From an uncultured Muribaculaceae bacterium (lineage in GTDB: Bacteria > Bacteroidota > Bacteroidia > Bacteroidales > Muribaculaceae), in contig CAJUPY010000022.1 of assembly GCA_910588035.1 (NCBI GenBank), positions 1 to 38,157 of the forward strand: a DNA stretch of 38,157 nucleotides. Direction: 5' to 3'. The translations under genes were made by a program, and so were the position numbers. The notes beneath the pieces are model-generated. The model saw nothing but the letters and a program-made list of their open reading frames with translations, searched no databases and was not told the DNA's origin. Below are positions 7,788 to 18,701 of the stretch, one piece after another (positions within the stretch are counted from its first letter, which is position 1; each line of letters begins with the position of its first letter).

Positions 7788-7830
7788 AAAAGAAAAAGTT
7801 CTGAAAACCAATGATTTTCAGAACTTTTCT
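7788..7830 (-). terminator. Terminator of tRNA-Lys
   Basis: AAAAGTTCTGAAAA pairs with TTTTCAGAACTTTT across a short loop, and on the minus strand the stem is followed by a T-rich tract. It lies about 20 nt after the tRNA 3' end. Confidence 0.85.
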
Positions 7831-7851
7831 ATGGTCTGATAGACCCTTTAG

Positions 7852-7924
7852 TGACCCCGGAGGGGCTCGAACCCTCGACCCACTGATTAAGAGTCAGTTG
7901 CTCTACCAACTGAGCTACGGAGTC
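7852..7924 (-). tRNA. tRNA-Lys, anticodon CTT
   Basis: The 73-nt minus-strand sequence folds as a full cloverleaf. The acceptor stem is GACTCCG with CGGGGTC (one G-T pair), followed by discriminator A. The D arm contains GCTCAGTTGGTAGAGC. The anticodon stem is ACTGA/TCAGT around the loop CTCTTAA, giving CTT. The T arm is GAGGG-TTCGAGC-CCCTC. No CCA end is encoded, as is usual in Bacteroidetes. It has its own promoter (7961-7991) and terminator. Its 3' tail is copied at 5682-5693. Confidence 0.97.
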
Positions 7925-7960
7925 ATCATGTAAGCAATACCCGCCATGGGTTTTGCGGTG

Positions 7961-7991
7961 CAAAGATACCGCTAATTTTTAGAACTGCAAA
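7961..7991 (-). promoter_or_regulatory. Promoter of tRNA-Lys
   Basis: TTTG (7991-7988) and TATCTTTG (7968-7961) on the minus strand are 19 nt apart, an excellent Bacteroidetes promoter located about 37 nt before the mature tRNA. Confidence 0.8.
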
Positions 7992-8030
7992 ATTTTGTCT
8001 TGATTTTTTCAAAAAATTATTTGAAGCGGA

Positions 8031-8558
8031 TCAGAGGGCTTGCAAGGCTCTAAGAAAATCAGACATTTCATCGCGATGTAGAGTGCGATGTGAATTCAAA
8101 CGCGCGGCAAAGTCTCTGACAATGGGTTGCACTGAGCGATGAGAGAAAACGCGGTTCATGTAACCATAACATTTGTCGAAGATAGCATCGATCTCATCAT
8201 CGTCGAGCGAGCAAGTCTCACGTCCTTCGAGAGCGACAGCGTCGTGAAGAGCGCGTCTGAGTTCAAAATTTATCGGACAGTCGCGGTGTACAAGACATCG
8301 GCACACGACGTTGGAGACAGTCATGCCGACCGACAGCTCATATTGTTTCAGAAGATGTCCCCACACACTCTTTGGAGACAATCTCGGGTTGCCTGAGAAA
8401 TAGAAATCGGGAGTGAATTCAATCGAGCTGTCGGCTCCGCCATCGAGTGTGATCGACGACAGATATTGCTCACCGTCATAGATAAACAGGCCTATCACCA
8501 TGCCGGTCAGGCCGTAGCATTTGTCTGTTTCGTCTGAATATTTCAATGTTGATTCCAT
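8031..8558 (-). CDS. Conserved-looking protein of unknown function, last gene of the leuS-rdgB-porZ run
   Basis: I do not recognise this 175-residue protein. It has no signal peptide and no membrane segment, so it is probably cytoplasmic. The N-terminal half is mixed beta-like (YGLTGMVIGLFIYDGEQYLS, SSIEFTPDFYFSG). The C-terminal half is helical and charged (LDDDEIDAIFDKCYGYMNRV, RDEMSDFLRALQAL). Three of its four cysteines lie in VVCRCLVHRDC, which is not a clear metal-binding motif. It starts 23 bp after the porZ stop codon, so it is probably cotranscribed with porZ and rdgB, and it is followed by the tRNA-Lys promoter. Codon use resembles that of its neighbours, which supports a real gene. 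Confidence 0.8.
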   Translation of the reverse strand: MESTLKYSDETDKCYGLTGMVIGLFIYDGEQYLSSITLDGGADSSIEFTPDFYFSGNPRLSPKSVWGHLLKQYELSVGMTVSNVVCRCLVHRDCPINFELRRALHDAVALEGRETCSLDDDEIDAIFDKCYGYMNRVFSHRSVQPIVRDFAARLNSHRTLHRDEMSDFLRALQAL

Positions 8559-8581
8559 AAGCTTTAAAGCTTGTTTTATAA

Positions 8582-10960
8582 TCAGTTTACAACCATAATT
8601 TTTGTCACGGCACCTTTTGTAGATGTGTTTTCACCCGACTGAGATGCAAATACATAGTATACGCCGGTTTTCACACGTTGTCCAGAACTGTTGCACCCGT
8701 CCCAGACAGCCATTCCGCCTTCACTGCGGGTGGTGAATATGACATTTCCGGCCGAGTCGGCTATTTTTACCAGCGAATTATCCATGAGTCCTTTGATGGT
8801 GATCCAGCCTGAGAAATCTGGACGGACGGGATTTGGATAGGCTATGATCTCAGAATAGTCGGGTTTTGAGGGTGATGATGTGGCACTGTATTCCACAAGG
8901 CCGAAAGGTGTGCCGAAAAACACTGAATTTCCGGCTGGATCACATGCTACGGCATTTACTTTGTTTGAAGGCAACGGAGAGTTGTCGGCAGTGTAGTTTT
9001 CAATAATCTGTGTGCCATCTTCACTGACGAGATACACACCGTTTTCGGCAGTCGCGATCCATTTACGTCCGGAGCTGTCTTCGCTGATCGACAAAATCAA
9101 CTGTCCGCTCAGCAGATAGTCGGCAAGATTGGTTCCATCGTTTCTCGGCACTTTTATTCGTGTCACAGGTGTTGAAGGATTGTTTACCAGAGACTTCGGA
9201 TCGGCTATCTCAAAAACACCGTTGTCGGTTCCGATCCAGACACGTCCGCGGCGATCCTGAAATATTACCGAATTTCTTATGTTGGAGAAATCGCGGCCGT
9301 CTTGATCGACAAAAGTTGTTATGTTAACAAACTTGTCGTCGTTCAAGCCAGGTGTTCCTTTTGTGTCATAAAATGTTATCGGATTGGCAAACTGGCTTGC
9401 GGCGATAATGATGACATTAGAGCGGGTGTGATACAAAATTCGTCCGTCAACTATAATGTTGGTACGATCAATCGGAATTCTGATCCAGTCTTCTTTTGAA
9501 GGATTGTCGACTTTTGCAGCTGGGAGATAGGTTAGATAGGCAGCATAGGTGTCGGTAGCGACCTTTTCGCCGGTCGTTATTATCCAAAAATTTCCCTTGG
9601 GGTCAAATGTCGAACCACTCGCCGTGCAGCCCCACCATTTATCAAGCGGTGCATTTGTGTGGTTATAGACGGCCATGGTCTGCCGGTTCTTGAACTTGTA
9701 GATGCCCTGATAGTAGTTTGACATGAAATAAACACCTTCTTCAGTAGGGTGGGGCGTAACCCAAGTCGTAGCCCAAAGTTTTTTGTCGGCAGGAACTCTT
9801 TCGTTAATAGGATATTCGACAGTCTCTGGATCTATGTAATCTATTCCCTTTTTTGAAATCAGGTTCACGGGGGTTCTGAGCGAACCCTCAGATCCGAAAT
9901 AGCGGCTGTGAGACAGAGTATTGACAATCAGATTACCCGATTTATCGAATTGCAATTGGTCGACGGCACGCACCGACATCGTAGCCGGTGATATCGTTCC
10001 TCCCGTAGGGGTCCATTCACCGCTCTCGAAGGTGACGGGTGTGACACCGGCAGCTGAACCTTCCCAACCTTTGTCGGCGGAATCCCATATGGCCACCACG
10101 GCATTTCCGCGACCGAGCGGTCGCTCACCTTTTTCAGTCAGGCTATCGTTGACCCATAGCATTCCGTTACCGGAATTCATATAGAATCCATTTTTCCAAT
10201 AACAAATTCTGTCAGATTTGAAATTTTGCAGTATATATTCAAACTCCGCTTTTTTAGAATTGAAATCAAAGGTAACCGATGCAATGTTGCCTTGTTCATA
10301 ATACTGATTGCAAACGAGAAGTCTCGTGTCGTCTACGGGCTGGAAAGCGAGCGCGTCAAAATCAATATATTTTTCAAATTTCGACAACGAATTGATTCTT
10401 GACGACACCGGAGCACACCACATCGCCCATTTATAATGGATCACATAGTGGTCACCGAGGCGTGTGAACATGTTGATTGTCTCATTGTATATCCCCGACT
10501 CCACAACCTGAAGTTTCTCGTCGTCGAAGATAACAACGCCGAAATCGGCAGCCACATAAATGCAGTCATGACCAAATGTGATGTAATTGATTTTTTTAGA
10601 AGCCGTCAGGTTGGAATCTTTGATGTCACCGAGATTCACCACCTTTCCGTTGTCATAGACCAGATCAATGTTTGAGTTATCGTAGACAACAGCCAGATAA
10701 TTTTTTTCAGGATTATAGTAGATATTATCTATATTATTGTCGTTCAGTTTATTCTGACTGTTATAGATATATGTCTCTTCTTCATCTTTGTCATAGGAGA
10801 CGAGACTGCCGTTTGAAACAAAATATACTTTCGAGGGGGTGTCGAGCAGATGTTCGGTTCCGTCGAAAGCCGAATATGTTTTCCACTGTCCGGTCATCAT
10901 CTGGGCGGCGGCAACCAGCGGAAAAAGAATAGTTATGAGCAGATAGGTTCTTTTTGTCAT
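8582..10960 (-). CDS. porZ: PorZ-like type IX secretion system beta-propeller protein
   Basis: This 792-residue exported protein begins with a signal peptide (MTKRTYLLITILFPLVAAAQ). Most of the chain is two-component-regulator-type beta-propeller repeats, seen as FGHDCIYVAADFGVVIFDD, DRRGRVWIGTDNGVFEIAD, SSGRKWIATAENGVYLVSED and NSVFFGTPFGLVEYS. The C-terminal 80 residues form an immunoglobulin-like sorting domain (YPNPVRPDFSGWITIKGL, GCNSSGQRVKTGVYYVF). This layout and length match PorZ of Porphyromonas gingivalis (776 residues), a surface component of the T9SS attachment complex involved in transferring A-LPS to cargo. It is 29 bp after rdgB and 23 bp before the next gene. A generic propeller protein with a T9SS sorting tail is the alternative. 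Confidence 0.78.
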   Translation of the reverse strand: MTKRTYLLITILFPLVAAAQMMTGQWKTYSAFDGTEHLLDTPSKVYFVSNGSLVSYDKDEEETYIYNSQNKLNDNNIDNIYYNPEKNYLAVVYDNSNIDLVYDNGKVVNLGDIKDSNLTASKKINYITFGHDCIYVAADFGVVIFDDEKLQVVESGIYNETINMFTRLGDHYVIHYKWAMWCAPVSSRINSLSKFEKYIDFDALAFQPVDDTRLLVCNQYYEQGNIASVTFDFNSKKAEFEYILQNFKSDRICYWKNGFYMNSGNGMLWVNDSLTEKGERPLGRGNAVVAIWDSADKGWEGSAAGVTPVTFESGEWTPTGGTISPATMSVRAVDQLQFDKSGNLIVNTLSHSRYFGSEGSLRTPVNLISKKGIDYIDPETVEYPINERVPADKKLWATTWVTPHPTEEGVYFMSNYYQGIYKFKNRQTMAVYNHTNAPLDKWWGCTASGSTFDPKGNFWIITTGEKVATDTYAAYLTYLPAAKVDNPSKEDWIRIPIDRTNIIVDGRILYHTRSNVIIIAASQFANPITFYDTKGTPGLNDDKFVNITTFVDQDGRDFSNIRNSVIFQDRRGRVWIGTDNGVFEIADPKSLVNNPSTPVTRIKVPRNDGTNLADYLLSGQLILSISEDSSGRKWIATAENGVYLVSEDGTQIIENYTADNSPLPSNKVNAVACDPAGNSVFFGTPFGLVEYSATSSPSKPDYSEIIAYPNPVRPDFSGWITIKGLMDNSLVKIADSAGNVIFTTRSEGGMAVWDGCNSSGQRVKTGVYYVFASQSGENTSTKGAVTKIMVVN

Positions 10961-10989
10961 TTCTTATAGTGATTGTTGGAGAAAGATTA

Positions 10990-11571
10990 TCAGAGCAGTT
11001 GAAGCAGACGGCGTGTCGCACGTCCGCGATGGCTGATTGCATTTTTAGCCTCTGCCGACATCTCGGCAAAGGTCAACGGGCTGCCTTCAGGTAAAAACAC
11101 CGGATCGTAGCCAAAACCGTCGCAACCGCGCTGTGACTCTATGATTGTACCCTCGACAATTCCGTCGACTACTGTCTCACAACCATCTTTGATCAGAGCT
11201 ATTACGGTTCTGAAACGTGCTTTGCGGTCGGTCTTTCCCTCCATGTTTTTCAACAGAAGTCTCATGTTTGCCATAGAGTCATGTCCGGTTCCCGGTGCAT
11301 AGCGTGCCGATCTCACACCCGGTTCACCTCCGAGCGCGTCAACTTCGAGACCGGTGTCGTCGGCAAAACAATCATAGCCGTAGTGTTCTTTTATGAAGCG
11401 TGCTTTTGCAAGCGCGTTGCCCTCGAGAGTGTCTTCATTTTCGGGAATGTCATCGTGACAACCGATGTCGGCCAATGACAAGATTGTCAGACGGTCTCCG
11501 ACAATTTCACGTATCTCAGACAGTTTGTGGGCATTGTTGGTTGCAAATACTATTTCTTTTATTGATGACAT
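10990..11571 (-). CDS. rdgB: RdgB/HAM1-family non-canonical purine NTP pyrophosphatase
   Basis: This 193-residue enzyme hydrolyses dITP, XTP and related deaminated nucleotides to monophosphates, cleaning the nucleotide pool. Family signatures are FATNNAHKLSEI at 9-20, the catalytic acidic segment FADDTGLEVDALGGEPGVRS at 69-88, and GFGYDPVFLPEG and SHRGRA near the C-terminus. Length is standard. It is the third gene after leuS in the minus-strand run, separated by 61 bp from the acyltransferase and by 29 bp from porZ. Confidence 0.95.
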   Translation of the reverse strand: MSSIKEIVFATNNAHKLSEIREIVGDRLTILSLADIGCHDDIPENEDTLEGNALAKARFIKEHYGYDCFADDTGLEVDALGGEPGVRSARYAPGTGHDSMANMRLLLKNMEGKTDRKARFRTVIALIKDGCETVVDGIVEGTIIESQRGCDGFGYDPVFLPEGSPLTFAEMSAEAKNAISHRGRATRRLLQLL

Positions 11572-11632
11572 GCTACGGAAGATTACTGATTATAGGCTAT
11601 TATCTCTTATATAGAACGTCAACTGGGCTTTA

Positions 11633-12649
11633 TTATTGTCTATCAGCTCTTTTGAATGTTTTTTTCATCAACAGCCGTGACAGCCGGTTTGACGGTGGAA
11701 CCATTATGGCCGATATTAATATGACAATGGCAAATGTGGCGACAAAAAGAACTGACAGAGGCATCTTTGACGGAAGTTCTGCCATGACCGCCAGTTGAAT
11801 AACGGGGTAATGACACAGATATATGCCATAGGAGAGGTTGTCACTTTTCGACAGGCGGCGTCCCCAGTCTCCTACAACAGAAAACCAGATTATGGCAATG
11901 GCAAGAATTGCAAACCTGACGATTATATTGTAGTCGAAAACAGTCACCAGCAGAACCGCCGACACCCCCAACATCGCTGCAACAGTCCATTTATGTCTGA
12001 CAAAAATGTCGAGATTTACATAGATCAGCATGCCTAAATAGAAGACATAGGCCTGACCGACAAACTGACGCGACATGATCTCATAGATGAAGTCTCCGGT
12101 TGTATTATAGTAGTGTCTCATCACCATTGTGTAGATCATGGAGACAACGATCACTGAGACAATGACCTTGTTGCGGCTGAACCGTCTGAACAGAGCGGCG
12201 ACAACCGGATAGGTCAGTGTCAGCAATATCTCGACTTTCATTGTCCACAAAGAGCCGTTGACGGCTGACGTCACAAAGCGGTCATCGGCAAACACCCCGG
12301 GTAGGTCGGGTTGTATGAAATTAAGAGTCAAAATGTTGCTCACAAGATATTTCCAGAACTGCTGATCTGTGAAATAGCTTGCCGGTGACAGCGTTGAGAC
12401 CGTCGACAAGATCAGGGCGAACGAGATGATGACAATCAGATAGAGCGGCATCAACCTTATCAGACGTTTACCCACATAGTGGACGAAACCGTTTGATCTC
12501 TCAAACGAGTGACAGGCAAGAAATCCGCTAAGAGCAAAAAAGCATGGTTGGACACCTCCTCTGATAGTGCCCACCATGCCTGAATCGGTCAGAATGAAAA
12601 AATGGTTTGAGAAAACAAGGGCACTAAGGACATATCTCATTATGTCCAT
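11633..12649 (-). CDS. Acyltransferase 3 family membrane protein
   Basis: This 338-residue integral membrane protein has the acyltransferase-3 pattern: an N-terminal LSALVFSNHFF with the conserved histidine, then GGVQPCFFALSGFLACHSFE, RLIRLMPLY and about ten membrane spans, ending with NLSYGIYLCHYPVIQL. Such enzymes O-acetylate sugars of lipopolysaccharide, capsule or exopolysaccharide, using acetyl groups from the cytoplasm. An in-frame start at 12763 would overlap leuS by 73 bp and add a polar segment unlike the family, so I choose the ATG at 12649, where MDIMRYVLS matches the usual N-terminus. The acceptor is unknown. Its place between leuS and rdgB suggests a locally variable slot in a housekeeping run. 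Confidence 0.85.
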   Translation of the reverse strand: MDIMRYVLSALVFSNHFFILTDSGMVGTIRGGVQPCFFALSGFLACHSFERSNGFVHYVGKRLIRLMPLYLIVIISFALILSTVSTLSPASYFTDQQFWKYLVSNILTLNFIQPDLPGVFADDRFVTSAVNGSLWTMKVEILLTLTYPVVAALFRRFSRNKVIVSVIVVSMIYTMVMRHYYNTTGDFIYEIMSRQFVGQAYVFYLGMLIYVNLDIFVRHKWTVAAMLGVSAVLLVTVFDYNIIVRFAILAIAIIWFSVVGDWGRRLSKSDNLSYGIYLCHYPVIQLAVMAELPSKMPLSVLFVATFAIVILISAIMVPPSNRLSRLLMKKTFKRADRQ

Positions 12650-12690
12650 ATTATAATACCGGTGTCCTCTCTCTATTGCAGTCTCGTTTC

Positions 12691-15462
<2,772 letters not shown>

Positions 15463-15502
15463 TTTTTATTATGATAATGTTTATTTCTTGTTAAGAAAAT
15501 GT

Positions 15503-16465
15503 TTATTTCGACATCTCGAGCATTCTTTCGATAGGCTTGACCGCTTTGGCCGCAGTTTCCTTATCAACAAAAATCTCCGGCTTCCCGTCTCTGAGGGCAT
15601 CGCGCAGTTTCTCAAGGGTGTTCAGCTTCATGTAACTGCAGTCATTGCATCCACATGTCGAATCGGCCGGAGGCGCGGGAATGAATTCCTTGTCAGGACA
15701 ACGACGGCACATCTCGTGAAGAATGCCGCTCTCTGTAGCCACGATAAAACGGTTGAATCCGCTGTTGACGGCATAGTCGAGCAGAGCGGCCGTCGACCCT
15801 ACCTTGTCGGCCAGCAACACGACCGGTCTCTTGCATTCGGGGTGGACGAGCACCTTGGCATCGGGATATTGTCTCTTCAGTTCCAAGATTTTCTCTACCG
15901 AGAATTGTTCGTGGACATGACATGCTCCATCCCACAGAACCATGTCGCGTCCGGTAACGCTGTTGATGTAGCTGCCGAGATTGCGGTCAGGACCGAAGAT
16001 TATTTTCTCATCGGCCGGAAGGGCATCGACAATCTGACGTGCGTTTGATGATGTCACCACAACATCGGTCAGAGCCTTCACCGCAGCCGAGGTGTTGACA
16101 TAGCTGACCACCGTGTGGTCCGGGTGTTCCTTGATGAATTTTTCAAACTCATCGGCCGGACAGCTGTCGGCAAGCGAACAGCCTGCATTCATGTCAGGCA
16201 CAACCACCTTTTTGCCGGGACACAGAATCTTGGCCGTCTCACCCATGAAATGAACGCCACACAAAACAATCATGCGGTTGGGCAGTGTTGTCGCTATGCG
16301 GGCCAGAGCCAATGAGTCACCGATGAAATCGGCTACCTCCTGAATCTCACCCCTGACATAGTAGTGGGCGAGTATGACCGCGTCTTTCTCACTTTTCAGC
16401 CGGGCTATCTCTTCTTTGATGTCTGACGGTCGTTTGTCGACTGCGTCGGTGTTGTTGACATTCAT
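15503..16465 (-). CDS. nadA: Quinolinate synthase NadA
   Basis: This 320-residue iron-sulfur enzyme condenses iminoaspartate with dihydroxyacetone phosphate to quinolinate, the second step of de novo NAD synthesis. Conserved segments are ILAHYYVRGEIQEVADFIGD at 31-50, GVHFMGETAKIL at 70-81, PDMNAGCSLADSCP at 90-103, NTSAAVKALTDVVVTSSNA at 124-142 and ATESGILHEM at 243-252. Candidate [4Fe-4S] ligands are C96, C182 and one cysteine of C271/C273/C276. nadB and nadC are not adjacent. It is the first gene of the minus-strand run and borders the AT-rich divergent gap. Confidence 0.96.
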   Translation of the reverse strand: MNVNNTDAVDKRPSDIKEEIARLKSEKDAVILAHYYVRGEIQEVADFIGDSLALARIATTLPNRMIVLCGVHFMGETAKILCPGKKVVVPDMNAGCSLADSCPADEFEKFIKEHPDHTVVSYVNTSAAVKALTDVVVTSSNARQIVDALPADEKIIFGPDRNLGSYINSVTGRDMVLWDGACHVHEQFSVEKILELKRQYPDAKVLVHPECKRPVVLLADKVGSTAALLDYAVNSGFNRFIVATESGILHEMCRRCPDKEFIPAPPADSTCGCNDCSYMKLNTLEKLRDALRDGKPEIFVDKETAAKAVKPIERMLEMSK

Positions 16466-17030
16466 TCTTTATTTATTGAATTAAAAAATTTTTCAAAAAA
16501 ACTCTTTCACAATAACAATAATAATCGCTGTTAAAAACCGATATAACTTTCATGCAATTTTCTTGCATGTTTGGTTATTGATTTGAGTGAAACAGCAATC
16601 TACAGGTTATCAACATTAGACACTGTTGAGGGTCAATGAGTTAAATCTGTTATTGACATTGTGTTAACAACGTGCAAAGTTAGTAATTTTTAATAACCTT
16701 TCATGCAAATAACTACATAAAAAACGGTTGATAACCGATTGAAACCGCCTCAACAACTAAATTTGGACGGTAAGACAGTTTTATCAATAGATTTTAATAT
16801 CGATGTTTCCAAATTAATTATTCAAAATGTCTGTTTCATTTATCAACTGTTCTTAACAACGTTTTCAACAATGTTTAAAACATTATCCGTATGATTTAAA
16901 ATGAAGTGGCTGTGATCAGATCAAATAGTGGTAAATAGAATGGTAAAAAACTATTTCACTGCTGAAAATGTTGGAGTTATAAAAGAAAATAGTTTTCTTT
17001 GTAAACTAAACAACCCTACACGTTTTGACG
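16466..17030. other. 565-bp AT-rich divergent gap with DnaA-box-like words (candidate oriC)
   Basis: No gene is visible here. Words similar to the DnaA box TTATCCACA occur at 16607-16615 (TTATCAACA, one mismatch), 16726-16734 on the minus strand (TTATCAACC), 16781-16789 (TTATCAATA), 16840-16848 (TTATCAACT) and 16862-16870 (TTTTCAACA), each of the latter with two mismatches. Two TTAACAACG words (16664, 16853) and the palindrome CGGTTGATAACCG (16725-16737) also lie here. The genes run away from the gap on both sides. It could equally be ordinary promoter DNA that is rich in AT. Confidence 0.35.
16675..16682 (-). promoter_or_regulatory. Candidate -7 element for nadA
   Basis: The minus strand reads TAACTTTG. 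A TTTG lies 23 nt upstream (16709-16706), slightly too far for a standard promoter. The implied leader is about 200 nt. Confidence 0.4.
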
Positions 17031-18701
17031 ATGATATATGACGATGATATAATCGGGATTTATGCACGCAGCTTCAGAGACAATTGGGAGTTGCCGGCTC
17101 TGTCGCTCTATGGGGCACCCGAACAGACTATCACTTATGAACAACTGTCGCGTCGCATAGCCCGCATTCATCTTCTGTTTAAGGAAGTCGGAATCAAGCC
17201 GGGTGACAAGGTGGCGTTGACGGGCAAGAATACGCCGACATGGATAACAGTTTTCATGGCAACGATAACTTACGGTGCGACAATAGTTCCGATCTTGCCC
17301 GAGTTCAATCACAACGACATGCAGCACATCATCAACCACTCGGAGTCTGAGATGCTGTTCATCGATGAGACTCTGTGGGAGAATCTCGATGTGTCGGAGA
17401 TGCCGTTGATCAGGGTGGTCATATCGCTAAATTCCCGAAAGGTCATTCATGAGAGAGACATGAACAAGACTCCGGTGACAAAGTTTGTGAAGAGCCTGAC
17501 ACGACGGTTCAACAAGGTTTATCCCGACGGATTCAAACCTGAGAATGTAGATTACCGTCGACAACCTGGCGATGCCATTGCCGAGATAAACTACACTTCG
17601 GGAACTACAGGATTCTCAAAGGGTGTGATGATAAAATTTGCCAACATCGCCGGCAATGTCGGCTACGGCATAGAGTCGAAGTTGCATTACCGCGGATCAC
17701 GGTGTCTGGCATTTCTGCCTCTGGCTCATGCCTACGGGTGTGCGTTCGACCTGCTGACACCTCTTGCCACAGGCAGCCACATAACGGTCTTTGGCCGGGT
17801 ACCTACGCCGAGGTTATTGCTCGATGCGCTTGATAAAGTCAAACCGTCGCTGATATGCTGTGTGCCGCTTATCCTTGAAAAGATTTACCGCAAGCAGATT
17901 GTGCCGATGATCACACGTCGCCCGATACGTTGGGCACTGGCTATTCCCTATCTCGACAGTGTCATCTTCTCGAAGATACGCAACAGGCTTGTCGACGCGT
18001 TCGGAGGTGAATTCTCGCAGGTGATAGTCGGTGGCGCACCGATCAACGGTGAAGTTGAGGAATTTCTCTACAAGATAAAATTTCCTTTTACAGTCGGCTA
18101 TGGAATGACCGAATGTGCGCCGCTGATCAGCTACACACCCCAGAGTGAATTCATTCCGACATCTTGCGGACATGTTCTGCCCAACATGGAGGTCAGGATA
18201 GATAGTGCCGATCCGGTCAGAATTCCGGGAGAGATATGTGTCAGAGGCCAGAATGTGATGGCCGGTTACTATAAAAATAAGGAGGCTACCGAGGCTGTGT
18301 TTGACAGCGATGGCTGGCTCCACACGGGCGACATGGGGACACTGTCGGCCGACAACACGCTTTTCATCAAGGGACGTTGCAAAACGATGATTCTGTCTGC
18401 AAACGGGCAGAACATCTATCCCGAGGAAATAGAGGCCAAACTCAACAACATGCCTTTTGTGTCTGAAAGTCTGGTGATGCAGCGTGGAAACGGACTGGTG
18501 GCTCTTGTTTATCCCGACTATGAGCAGGGCGATGGAGAGAAAATGACTGCAAAAGATTTTGAGCGCGTAATGGAGATCAACCGTCAGGAACTCAACAAAA
18601 TCGTGGCTCCTTATGAACAGATACAGTCAATCAGGCTTGTGCCGGAGGAGTTTGAAAAGACGCCAAAGAAATCAATAAAGCGTTATCTCTATGACGTATA
18701 G
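17031..18701 (+). CDS. AMP-binding acyl-CoA synthetase (long-chain fatty acid type)
   Basis: This 556-residue adenylate-forming enzyme activates a carboxylic acid, probably a fatty acid, to its CoA thioester through an acyl-AMP. Motifs are the P-loop-like YTSGTTGFSKGV near residue 187, GYGMTECAPLISYTP near 356, GWLHTGDMG near 427, KGRCKTMILSANGQNIYPEE near 447, and the C-terminal catalytic lysine region TPKKSIKRYLY. The ATG at 17031 is preferred to a TTG six bases upstream. The final 11 bases overlap the glycerate kinase start, so the two are translationally coupled. No acyl-carrier or menaquinone gene is nearby, so the exact acid cannot be told. A membrane-associated role in phospholipid fatty-acid recycling is plausible. 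Confidence 0.9.
   Translation: MIYDDDIIGIYARSFRDNWELPALSLYGAPEQTITYEQLSRRIARIHLLFKEVGIKPGDKVALTGKNTPTWITVFMATITYGATIVPILPEFNHNDMQHIINHSESEMLFIDETLWENLDVSEMPLIRVVISLNSRKVIHERDMNKTPVTKFVKSLTRRFNKVYPDGFKPENVDYRRQPGDAIAEINYTSGTTGFSKGVMIKFANIAGNVGYGIESKLHYRGSRCLAFLPLAHAYGCAFDLLTPLATGSHITVFGRVPTPRLLLDALDKVKPSLICCVPLILEKIYRKQIVPMITRRPIRWALAIPYLDSVIFSKIRNRLVDAFGGEFSQVIVGGAPINGEVEEFLYKIKFPFTVGYGMTECAPLISYTPQSEFIPTSCGHVLPNMEVRIDSADPVRIPGEICVRGQNVMAGYYKNKEATEAVFDSDGWLHTGDMGTLSADNTLFIKGRCKTMILSANGQNIYPEEIEAKLNNMPFVSESLVMQRGNGLVALVYPDYEQGDGEKMTAKDFERVMEINRQELNKIVAPYEQIQSIRLVPEEFEKTPKKSIKRYLYDV

Noticed and set aside
16466..17030. Riboswitch upstream of nadA
   Set aside because: No conserved NAD-related or other riboswitch core could be recognised, and the hairpins seen are short and AT-rich.
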